Shown in pieces: positions 1 through 7,800 of a DNA stretch of 9,435 bases (within the stretch, counting starts at the first letter, position 1; every line of letters starts with the position of its first letter). Source of the stretch: an uncultured Gammaproteobacteria bacterium (GTDB lineage: Bacteria > Pseudomonadota > Gammaproteobacteria > Chromatiales > Chromatiaceae). The notes below the pieces were generated by a model that did no database searches, was not told the DNA's origin, and saw only the letters and a program-made list of their open reading frames with translations. Position numbers and translations under genes: made by a program. The stretch covers positions 1-9,435 of the forward strand of contig CALAZS010000170.1 in NCBI GenBank assembly GCA_937926265.1, in the 5' to 3' direction.

Positions 1-1391
1 CCATCCATGACAGGCATCTGACAATCCATTAAGACTCCATCAAACTGCTGTTTTGCAAGCATGTCCAGAGCTTCCTGACCATTATTGGCAACTTCTACGA
101 ACAAACCATTATTAGTAAGAATATCCAGTGCAAGCTCCTGATTAATCTCGTTATCTTCGACTAGAAGAACTTTTGCTCCTTTCAGTTTTTTAAAGTCAGA
201 TGTGGCTTCATCTTGATGAGAAGCATGTCGACCATCTGATATTGACTCATGCCCCATCGCATTCATAATTGCGTCTAGCAAAGCTGAGGGTGTGACTGGT
301 TTGGTAAGGAAGCCGCTGATATCGACACCCTCTGCAGCTTGATTAGCTTCTTCCCTACCATATGCCGTCACCATGATGACAGTCGGAATATTTTCTAGTG
401 TTTCATCATTCTGTATGAGACGAGCTGTTTCTACACCATCAAGACCTGGCATTTTCCAATCCATCAATACAAGCTCATAGGGGTCGTTTGAATCAGCTTG
501 TTCAAGCAACGCTAGTGCTGTTTCACCACTTCCTGCTTGGTCAACTCTAAGACCGGTGTTAGCTAACATGTTGCTAAGGATTTCACGTGATGAAGCGTTA
601 TCATCGACCATCAAGACATGTATCGACCTAAGCTCGTTGGCAGTCGACCTACGTTTAGAAACCTCTCCCTGCTGCTTATCAAACTGAGCCGTAAAATAAA
701 ATATACTACCTTCCCCAGGCTTGCTTTCCACCCATATATCACCCTGCATAAGCTCAGTAAGCTTTTTCGAAATAGCTAACCCAAGACCTGTTCCACCAAA
801 TTTACGTGTGGTTGAAGTATCAGCCTGAGAGAATGACTGAAAAAGTTTTGCCTGCTGTTCTTCACTCATGCCAATGCCGCTATCTCGAACTGAAAATTGT
901 AGTTGGCAAGCTTCGTCAGTATCTTCGAGTACTTTTACAGCAATAACGATTTCACCTTTTTCAGTGAACTTGACGGCATTATTGCCAAGATTGATCAGCA
1001 CTTGTCCAAGTCGTAAAGGATCACCGATTAAGGCAGTTGGTAATTCTGCAGGCAGGTCGAACATAAGCTCTACGCTTTTTTCTTCAGCTTTTAACCCTAC
1101 AAGATTTGCAAGGTTGTCAAAGACATCTTCCAACCGAAAGTCGACTTTTTCCATGTCGAGCTTTCCTGCCTCAATCTTTGAAAAATCTAAGATGTCATTG
1201 ATGATACCCAGAAGCGACTCTGCTGAGCGATGCACTTTTTGTACATAGTTTCTTTGTTTGCGATCAAGTTCAGTTTGTAAGGCAAGATGGGACATGCCAA
1301 TGATGGCATTCATCGGGGTGCGGATTTCATGGGACATATTAGCAAGGAAGTCAGACTTTGCTTTTGTTGCCTCTTCAGCAACCTCTTTGGC
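1..1391 (-). repeat. Left arm of 1.39-kb inverted repeat (kinase-receiver module)
   Basis: This segment read on the minus strand encodes AKEVAEEATKAKSDFLANMS through REC2 and aligns with 7518-8908 on the plus strand. Paired positions always add to 8909 (for example His codons 1329-1331 and 7578-7580, Asp codons 459-461 and 8448-8450), so there is no net insertion or deletion. DNA identity is uneven: some blocks are exact for about 30-40 bases, others differ mainly at third codon positions. The arm may extend beyond the left edge of the window. Confidence 0.9.
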
Positions 1392-3095
1392 AAGTCTTAA
1401 ATCATTTTCTGCTTGTTTGAGTTTAGTAACATCAGTCACCATTCCAAATGAACCAATTTTTATACCTAAGGCGTCATATAGAGGTGTCCCATTTATTACC
1501 ACAGGCACTTTTGTCCCATCATCACGCTCAATTGTGACTTCATAGCTAGTTGATCGCCCTGTATTACGTTTTTCTAGCTGGTTAAGAAATACTTTTTTAC
1601 TTTCATCATCGAGAAAATCATAAAGATACCTACCAACAACATCTTCAGGTTTGCGGCCCAGTATTATCGAGAGTGAATTATTGATTTCCGTTGTAGCTCC
1701 CTCATTATCAATCATCCAGATACCTTCATTAGAGGTCTCAAAAATGCTCCTAATTCGATTGTCTTTTTCAGTTATTTCTTTACTTTTATTTTCAGCGATT
1801 TCTTTAGCTTGTCTTAAGTTTTCTTGAGACTTCTTAAGGTCAGTAACATCATTTGCAATACCTTCTAAGCCTATTATTACACCATGATCATCATAGAGAG
1901 GCACCTCAGATATTTGCAAATATTTAACACCACCTGACTTATGTTTAACCTCAATTTGATAAGACGGAACATTTTCACCCTGCATGACTAGCTCGGCCAT
2001 TTTTTCAGCCTCTGCATTCATTGGGGAATCAGTTAGTACTTCACTAAAATGCACCATGAAATCTTCTGGGGTGTAGCCCAACATGCCTTCCACAGAAGAG
2101 CTAACATAAGTAAAGACTCCCTCCAAGTTATGAGAGTAAAAGAAATATCCTGATCCAAAGCCTTCCACAATATTTCGAAAACGTACTTCACTCTTTTTAA
2201 GTTCAGCTGTTGCTTCTTTAATTCGTTGAGTAATTGTTGAATTTTGCATTAACAGCATGGCAAAAAAAGCGGTGAGAACGAGAGTAATCCCTATACCTCC
2301 ATACAATATTACTTGGGATAACTGCTTGGGAGGGCCTCCTTGAAAATTTGCATCAATTGACCACAAAATCTCCAGTTCAGCGCCTGCACTCACGGTTCGG
2401 TTTTTTACAATATGTAGTGTGGCATCCTGTTTATCATTCCATATATCAACTGTATTACCGCCAAAAAAACGACCATTAATCTCTAAGCTCATTCCATTTG
2501 GAACATGTATTTCATAAAGTCCATTAATAAGCGCATTGTAATTTACAAGACCAGCGATAATGATCTCACCGTCTGGTGAATCAATCATTAAAGCAACTGT
2601 TGAGAAAACATTATTTTCTAATTGGTGAGGAGGACCGAGTATCATTTCCCCTGATCGAAGTGTTGCTTCATGCAATGTTGATTTAAGCCAATTAGCCTCT
2701 GAAAAAACATTCTCTTCAGCAAGTAGGCCATAAATATCTGTAGTATAGACAAGCTGCCACTGATCAGCTTCAAAGCGTTTGAGGTAAACCGCACTCTCTA
2801 AAAAGAAGGCTGTAGCACGGTCTTCAAGGGCATCGTAAGCATTTAGAAATTCATCTTCACTGAGTACATTTGAATTCTCGGCTAATGCTGCCAGACCAGA
2901 TATGGGCGCATAGCTTTCTTCCAACCAGTTTAGAATAGTTCCTGAGAGCCATTGTCCGGCATTCTCTGCCTGAAGTATCCAGGCATTCTTGGCGTCTAAT
3001 CGAAATGCTTCACTGAGCTTGAAAGAGCCACTTACACCCAAGATCAGCATCATTAAAAGTAAAACCCAACGAAATGGCATCTTTGTAAAAAACAT
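1..3095 (-). CDS. Hybrid sensor histidine kinase, TorS-like partner of TorT (3' end outside window)
   Basis: Membrane hybrid kinase expected to autophosphorylate and pass phosphate through its receivers. The frame is open from the ATG at 3095 to the window edge, about 1031 codons. Seen in order: TM1 about residues 10-24; an extracytoplasmic region about 25-260 with no family I can name firmly (possibly CHASE-like); TM2 about 262-283; PAS1 about 303-420; PAS2 about 445-558; HisKA with MSHEIRTPMN (phospho-acceptor His589); HATPase_c about 690-805 with the N-box around NLGNNAVKFT, DSGIGM and GGTGLGLAISKKL; REC1 about 825-945 with MVDDN, acceptor Asp879 in LMDWKMPG and TKP; REC2 from about 975 with LVEDNE and Asp1024 in LMDCQMPVMDG, where the window stops. 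A terminal Hpt is likely outside. TorS has HAMP after TM2; I see PAS domains instead. The ATG directly follows the torT-like stop with no Shine-Dalgarno site, so translation is probably coupled; Met6 is an alternative start. From about residue 569 on it is a near-copy of the right-hand kinase. Confidence 0.93.
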   Translation of the reverse strand, partial: MFFTKMPFRWVLLLMMLILGVSGSFKLSEAFRLDAKNAWILQAENAGQWLSGTILNWLEESYAPISGLAALAENSNVLSEDEFLNAYDALEDRATAFFLESAVYLKRFEADQWQLVYTTDIYGLLAEENVFSEANWLKSTLHEATLRSGEMILGPPHQLENNVFSTVALMIDSPDGEIIIAGLVNYNALINGLYEIHVPNGMSLEINGRFFGGNTVDIWNDKQDATLHIVKNRTVSAGAELEILWSIDANFQGGPPKQLSQVILYGGIGITLVLTAFFAMLLMQNSTITQRIKEATAELKKSEVRFRNIVEGFGSGYFFYSHNLEGVFTYVSSSVEGMLGYTPEDFMVHFSEVLTDSPMNAEAEKMAELVMQGENVPSYQIEVKHKSGGVKYLQISEVPLYDDHGVIIGLEGIANDVTDLKKSQENLRQAKEIAENKSKEITEKDNRIRSIFETSNEGIWMIDNEGATTEINNSLSIILGRKPEDVVGRYLYDFLDDESKKVFLNQLEKRNTGRSTSYEVTIERDDGTKVPVVINGTPLYDALGIKIGSFGMVTDVTKLKQAENDLRLAKEVAEEATKAKSDFLANMSHEIRTPMNAIIGMSHLALQTELDRKQRNYVQKVHRSAESLLGIINDILDFSKIEAGKLDMEKVDFRLEDVFDNLANLVGLKAEEKSVELMFDLPAELPTALIGDPLRLGQVLINLGNNAVKFTEKGEIVIAVKVLEDTDEACQLQFSVRDSGIGMSEEQQAKLFQSFSQADTSTTRKFGGTGLGLAISKKLTELMQGDIWVESKPGEGSIFYFTAQFDKQQGEVSKRRSTANELRSIHVLMVDDNASSREILSNMLANTGLRVDQAGSGETALALLEQADSNDPYELVLMDWKMPGLDGVETARLIQNDETLENIPTVIMVTAYGREEANQAAEGVDISGFLTKPVTPSALLDAIMNAMGHESISDGRHASHQDEATSDFKKLKGAKVLLVEDNEINQELALDILTNNGLFVEVANNGQEALDMLAKQQFDGVLMDCQMPVMD

Positions 3096-4205
3096 TTACT
3101 TAGTAACAGTAAAAATTGGACGGAATCCTCTGGGGGCTAAAGTAGTTGTTGAGTCCCAAGTGCGTTGATTTATACGATCAATAACTTTGACTATCGGTGC
3201 TGCATGTTTAAAGAAGGGTTGTCCATCAAGGATCCGAACCATAGTGTCTACGGCAATTCGAGCCTGAATTGCCTGTGAGTCAGTCGGAGCAGCTAGTATG
3301 TTGCCGCGCTTTACACCCTTATGAACACCTGGGCCGTAGTAATAAGATAGCACCTTAATCTGTTTACTTAATCCGCGTTTTCTCAAAATTGAAACGGCAG
3401 CCTCTGCGCTAACAGTAGTCCCTACGATATAGTCAAGCTTATCTGAAACATTATCGCCTAAGTCGTCTAATACAGACTCAATTAAATTTGACTGCGCTTT
3501 TATTCCGGTATCACCCTTTAAACTGGCAATAATTTCAATATGTGTATTTTTTAAAGCTGTGCGAAAACCCTTATCCCCAGCAGCAACCCAGCCGGCACCC
3601 TCAGGCCCAGGAAACCAAGCAACATGTGTTTTAGTAGAATTTTTTTCGACAAGCTGCTTTAAATATTCACCTGCTTGAAATCCTGTATCGAAAAAATCTA
3701 CAGCAATTCTTGCAGAGAGGTGGGGTGAATTTATACCATTAATCAAATCTAAAACAGGTATTTTTCGATCACTCGCATCTTTAACTAATTCATTTAAGCC
3801 ATCAGCAGCAATAGCGCTTATGATCAAGCCATCAACATTCTTATCAATGCATTCAGCAATCTGTTTTTGCTGAACTTCAAGACGGTCATAACCACCTGCC
3901 TCGTATATTGATAGATTGACCCCTAATCTTTTTGCCTCATCTACAAGCCCAAAATTTACTGCTAGCCAGTATGCATCTTTGAGATGAGGAATTGAGACGC
4001 AGATATCCCATCGTTTTTCCGACTTTTGCAGGGGGGTATATTCTTTTAAAATACGTTGCCTTTCTTTATTAAAAGGCGGATCCCAAACCTCAATCTGAAG
4101 TGGATACCATTCCTTGGCTATAGCTGAAGATGAAAGGCTTATAGTAAGAAATATAAAAACACTTTTAATTAAGCAGATCAAAGTGCTTGAGCTGTAATTG
4201 TTCAT
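3096..4205 (-). CDS. torT: TorT-like periplasmic substrate-binding sensor protein
   Basis: A 369-residue periplasmic binding protein of the RbsB/TorT type. Family knowledge: TorT binds trimethylamine N-oxide and controls the TorS kinase by direct contact in the periplasm. The N-terminus is a signal peptide with a hydrophobic stretch at about residues 9-27 and likely cleavage after SSAIA (residue 30), leaving mature KEWYPLQ. TorT-like marks seen are LKDAYWLAVNFG, YEAGGYDRLEVQQKQI, PGPEGAGW, GTTVSAEAAV and the C-terminal LAPRGFRPIF. The length is close to E. coli TorT, which is about 340 residues. Compared from memory with E. coli, a VPWF stretch in the middle is VDFF here, so the ligand need not be TMAO. 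The start at 4205 is chosen because it gives a complete signal peptide; its Shine-Dalgarno site is weak. It is the first gene of a two-gene operon with the kinase that begins at the next base. No torR or torCAD genes are visible. Confidence 0.88.
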   Translation of the reverse strand: MNNYSSSTLICLIKSVFIFLTISLSSSAIAKEWYPLQIEVWDPPFNKERQRILKEYTPLQKSEKRWDICVSIPHLKDAYWLAVNFGLVDEAKRLGVNLSIYEAGGYDRLEVQQKQIAECIDKNVDGLIISAIAADGLNELVKDASDRKIPVLDLINGINSPHLSARIAVDFFDTGFQAGEYLKQLVEKNSTKTHVAWFPGPEGAGWVAAGDKGFRTALKNTHIEIIASLKGDTGIKAQSNLIESVLDDLGDNVSDKLDYIVGTTVSAEAAVSILRKRGLSKQIKVLSYYYGPGVHKGVKRGNILAAPTDSQAIQARIAVDTMVRILDGQPFFKHAAPIVKVIDRINQRTWDSTTTLAPRGFRPIFTVTK

Positions 4206-4234
4206 GTTTGCGCCAAGATTTTTGAAATATTTTA

Positions 4235-4290
4235 AAACCCCAATTATCTAGCCTTATCTTAGTCTTATTAACTATATAAATCAGGTTTTG
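4235..4290 (-). promoter_or_regulatory. Possible promoter region of the torT-kinase operon
   Basis: Reading the minus strand, a TATAGT hexamer inside TTTATATAGTTAATAAG lies about 65 bases upstream of the torT-like ATG and could act as a -10 element. The matching -35 is poor, so this would be a weak or activator-dependent sigma-70 promoter. This is an inference from base pattern alone. Confidence 0.25.
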
Positions 4291-4304
4291 TTATAGAAAT
4301 TTAC

Positions 4305-4320
4305 GAAAATGACGATTTTC
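4305..4320. repeat. Perfect 16-bp palindrome (GAAAAT-GACG-ATTTTC)
   Basis: Two 6-base arms, GAAAAT and ATTTTC, are exact reverse complements around a 4-base centre GACG. It lies about 100 bases upstream of the torT-like start. The central AATGACG is repeated at 4329-4335 and 4341-4347 without the second arm. It could be a regulator site for the operon, or a chance palindrome in AT-rich DNA. Confidence 0.4.
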
Positions 4321-4408
4321 TTAAATAAAATGACGAGTCTAATGACGGCTTTACACTTCTGAGCCAGTCGGTCGCCATCTCTGACTGACAGGTATTGAGA
4401 AAGTCGAC

Positions 4409-4429
4409 AGATGAGAAAGATTCTCATTA
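4409..4429. promoter_or_regulatory. Fur-box-like inverted repeat
   Basis: The exact inverted repeat ATGAGAA-AGA-TTCTCAT (4411-4427) reads AATGAGAAT at its left end on the minus strand, a half-site common in gammaproteobacterial Fur boxes. Against the 7-1-7 Fur core TGATAATGATTATCA, the 15 bases TGAGAAAGATTCTCA match at 12. It sits about 200 bases upstream of the torT-like gene and about 470 upstream of the propeller kinase, so its target is unclear. It may be a leftover from a lost iron-regulated gene. Confidence 0.4.
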
Positions 4430-4599
4430 GGCTGTTTGTGTAGATTAGCGGACATAAAGAAAAGAAATTTTTTGCCGATATATTTGTTGTTATAAGGCAC
4501 ATTTTTAAAGAATATCAAATCTACTAAATGACTTCTCAAGCAAAAGAACTCGTTGAAAAGCTATCCAATGTTAAGGATTCTGTTTTTCCCAAATAAAGC

Positions 4600-4730
4600 C
4601 TAATGGCAGTTTATAGGTCTTGCCCCGTTGAGGGTAACCTTGACTTTGTAGGAGTCTTTCAAAAGGCCAACCAAAAGTCGACATTGGCTGGTTCGTCATC
4701 AACGACGAGGATAGTGGGGAGATCTCTCAT
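4600..4730 (-). pseudogene. Broken response-regulator (REC) N-terminal remnant
   Basis: From an ATG at 4730 the minus strand reads MRDLPTILVVDDEPANVD, the classic first strand and acidic pocket (DD) of a receiver domain. It then runs into a stop in the first frame after LAF. In the next frame the protein continues sensibly as LLVGLLKDSYKVKVTLNG, which is alpha-1 and beta-2 of the same fold. Inserting one base near 4677 (GAC-CTT instead of GACTT) joins the two parts without a break, so this is a one-base deletion. Similarity stops after about 45 residues and a stop lies at 4600-4602. The phospho-acceptor Asp, the rest of REC and any output domain are gone. The sequence style (PANVD-LLVGLLKD-YKVKV-LNG) resembles response regulators carried next to hybrid kinases. 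It may be the remains of a partner regulator for one of the two kinases. Confidence 0.75.
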
Positions 4731-4794
4731 GAAAGGAATATGTCTTAAAAAGCGGGCATGGAAGAGGAAAAGGATCAAGCAGGAATAAGTGGGC

Positions 4795-4807
4795 TATTAT
4801 ATAAACT
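4795..4807 (+). promoter_or_regulatory. Possible -10 region for the propeller kinase
   Basis: TATTATATAAAC lies about 45-75 bases upstream of the candidate starts and fits a -10 element. No good -35 hexamer is seen at the right distance. Weak support only. Confidence 0.2.
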
Positions 4808-4834
4808 TGTTTCGAACTAGAAAGATGAATGGCA

Positions 4835-4891
4835 GAAGGATAATCTTAACTTGAAGCGACGAAGGACGGCTAGTCTTAACGTGAAAGTGAC
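4835..4891 (+). repeat. Adjacent tandem duplication of a Shine-Dalgarno/start region
   Basis: Copy A (4835-4860) and copy B (4861-4891) abut and share GAAGGA, TCTTAAC, TGAA and a terminal GAC in the same order. Each therefore has a Shine-Dalgarno-like GAAGGA followed by a start codon: TTG at 4851 (10-base spacing) in A and GTG at 4881 (14-base spacing) in B. The two starts are 30 bases apart and in the same frame, the frame of the propeller kinase, so both could be used. The B copy carries four or five extra bases in the spacer. Confidence 0.6.
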
Positions 4892-7800
4892 AAACTCGAA
4901 GTGCCCGGCGTCGAAAACGGGCAGTGGTTCCAGCAAGCTGCTGAAGGCACTTAGCTATCTACTATTTGCGCTGGCCTTCTTCGCCACGTCTCATGCCCAT
5001 GCATCGGTTTCGCTACCTAAAACCTCCTCCGGCTCGGAAACCATAACGCCAACCTTAATGAAGTTCACACCGGCCTTTGACATTGGAGGCCAACCCACCC
5101 ACGCTGCGATTCAGGACCGGGAAGGTTTTCTCTGGTTCGGCTCATTTTTCAACGGGTTGGTTCGCTTTGACGGGAGCAGCGTCAAATTTTTCAACACACG
5201 GACAACGGATTTGTCCAACGATTTTGTCACACAAGTACTGGAAGACAGCGAAGGGGTTTTCTGGATTGGAACCAACAACGGGCTCAATCGATATGACAAA
5301 AAAACTAATACTTGGAGTGCGTTTTTTCACGATCCCGACAATTTGGAGAACAGTCTTGCGGGTAGTACCTTTTTGCTGGCCGCCACGACGATCATCGAGG
5401 ATCGAGACGGTCTGCTGTGGTTTGGCACTTCCAGTGGACTGAGTACTTACGACCGACGAGACGGCAAGTTTGGGAATTACCGTCATGACCCAGACAACCC
5501 CAACTCGCTACCCGATAACGAAATCCGTTCCGTGCTTGAAGATCGCGACGGCATTATCTGGGTTGCAACCCACGAGGGGCTGGCGTTCATCGACAAGCAG
5601 TCAGGCAAGGTTCGCCGCCTGTTAAATGATCCTAATGACCCTAATTCGCTGCCCGCCAACGACATCAGTTCCATGATCGAGGACAAGGATGGAATTCTCT
5701 GGTTTGCAAGCAAGCGCTCAGGGCTTATCCGTTACGACAAGTCGAAGCAGACGTTCAAGCTTTTTGCCCCTAGCAAGGGCGACCCCGAGTCGGTGCCGGA
5801 CATCAATATCCAGGAGATCTACTACACCCGTGACGGTAAGATCGTCTTCCTTGATGACACCGAGGGCGTGGGCCTGGCTATATTCGATCCGGCAACTGGC
5901 AAAACCAGGATCCAGAACCGTCGCATGGGTGCGCCTAATAATCTTACTAGCGATGCCATACTGGGTCTGCTGGAAGACAAGGACGGGGTCCTTTGGGTTA
6001 TTCATAACAATGGCAAGGTCGACAAACACGATCCACGGCACTTCCGTTTCGAGGTTTTTACCCATGACCCGAATAATCCCGATTCGATAGCCTATAACCA
6101 GGCTTTGCCGATTTACGAAGACCGGCTGGAGAACCTGTGGATCGGCACATTCGGCAAGGGACTGGAGCGTTTCGAAAAAGATAGCAAGCGTTTTATACAC
6201 TATGGTCACGACCCCGAGGACCCTTCGGCCCTGCCACAGGGGTATCCTTGTGGTTTCTTTGAAGACCGCGCGGGCAATTTTTACGTCTCCACTTTCAGTG
6301 GCCTGGTGGAATTCGACCGCGACACCGGCAAGGTCATCCGCCATCTAACCGACGACACATCCTTCTATGCGATGATCCAGGACCATGAGGACGAAGATGT
6401 TGTGTGGGCAGTTGGCTGGGACATGGCATTCAACCGTTTCAACCTGCGCACTTCCGAGCGCAAGCAGTATAAACACGATCCCCAAGACCCAGATAGCTTT
6501 GCAGCCGTCACCTCGATCCGCTTTATTGCCGAACGAGAAAACCCCAATATCTTTTGGATCGCGACCTGGGGCGGTGGATTGGAGAAGTTCGACAAGCGTA
6601 CCGAACAATTCACCCATCACCAGCATGATCCCGAGGACCCCGCCACGATTAGCTCGGACACCGTCTATGACGTCATTCAGGATCGCGAAGGACGCATCTG
6701 GGTGACCACCGACAAAGGATTTAACCGACTGGATCCCAAAACAGGTAAGTTCCAACGCTTTGGCAAGGAACAGGGATTTCAGGCGACGATCGTGAACAAC
6801 GTGATACAGGACCTGAACGGCTTTTTGTGGCTGGGGACAGACTTGGGCATCGTAAAGTTTGATCCAAATACAGAAAAGGTCCTGAAAACCTATTCAGTGG
6901 ATGACGGGCTCGTCAGCCACAACTTCTGGCCCACCTCGCGGGTCGCGACTGTAGATGGACGGCTGTTCTTCGGTGGCTTCAATGGAGTCAATCTGTTTCG
7001 CCCGGAAAGTCTGGAGGACAACAAGAATCCACCACCGATTTACCTGACATCGCTCATGCAGGACGGCGAGCTACTCAAGGCTGGTGCTGCACCGGAAATC
7101 CTTGAAACGCTGCAGCTCGACTGGCGCAACAATTCGTTTGATTTCGAGTATGTGGCTCTCAATTTCCTGCGTTCGATGAAAAATCGATACCAATATATGT
7201 TGGAAGGCTTCGATCGAGGCTGGTACGACGCGGGGGCTGACAGAAAGGGGCGTTATGTCAACCTACCCGGTGGCGAATACACTCTGCGCATACGGGGAAC
7301 TAACAATGACGGAGTTTGGTCTCTTCCGGAACAGGAGGTGGCATTACCGATCGGCGTGACCTTTCCACCATGGAAGCGCTGGTGGGCATACTGTCTATAT
7401 GTCATGGCTATTCTGTCCATGCTCTATTACTACCTCCAGCTATCGAACAGAAAAAGCGAAAGAGAGAAACGGGTGCTTGAGCAAGCCGTGCAGGATCGTA
7501 CCCAGGAGCTGATCGTCGCAAAGGAAATAGCAGAAGAAGCTACCAAGGCTAAATCGGACTTCCTTGCCAACATGTCGCACGAAATTCGCACACCGATGAA
7601 TGCGATTATTGGTATGTCACATCTTGCCTTACAAACTGAACTTGATCGTAAACAAAGAAACTATGTACAAAAAGTGCATCGCTCAGCTGAGTCGCTTCTG
7701 GGCATCATAAATGACATCTTGGACTTTTCAAAAATTGAAGCCGGTAAGCTCGATATGGAAAAAATCGACTTTCGTCTTGAAGATGTTTTCGACAATCTTG

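Larger units (their letters stand above)
4206..4599. other. AT-rich intergenic spacer upstream of the torT-like gene
   Basis: No convincing gene is present. Short frames on either strand lack Shine-Dalgarno sites and protein-like composition. The stretch should carry the promoter of the minus-strand torT-kinase operon. It contains a 16-bp palindrome, three AATGACG repeats and a Fur-box-like inverted repeat, listed separately. A 22-codon frame on the plus strand (4528-4596, starting MTSQAKELVEKL) has a plausible amino-acid make-up but no ribosome site that I can defend. Confidence 0.6.

Noticed and set aside
868..1545. Open frames on the plus strand (868-1248 and 1258-1545).
   Set aside because: They lie opposite the HATPase, HisKA and linker part of the left kinase; the minus strand has clear conserved motifs. 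A similar antisense frame (7661-7945) appears opposite the other copy of the module, as expected from a shared coding sequence.
4281..4539. Two overlapping minus-strand frames of 73 and 62 codons.
   Set aside because: They have no Shine-Dalgarno site, no recognisable family and a composition like AT-rich non-coding DNA, and they overlap the palindrome and the Fur-like site.
4528..4596. A 22-codon plus-strand frame starting MTSQAKELVEKL.
   Set aside because: Its composition is protein-like but it is too short, has no clear Shine-Dalgarno site, and matches no family I can recognise.
4603..4788. A plus-strand frame of 61 codons.
   Set aside because: It runs antisense to the response-regulator remnant, has no ribosome site, and its basic tail looks like chance.
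4825..4854. A nine-residue leader-like frame (MNGRRIILT) whose stop overlaps the TTG candidate start.
   Set aside because: The overlap is intriguing, but with no attenuator structure or regulatory amino-acid run it is likely chance.
5077..6755. Several open frames on both strands inside the propeller region.
   Set aside because: The plus-strand frame with repeated EDRDGxLWFG cores explains this region fully; the others are shadows caused by GC-rich repetitive coding DNA.
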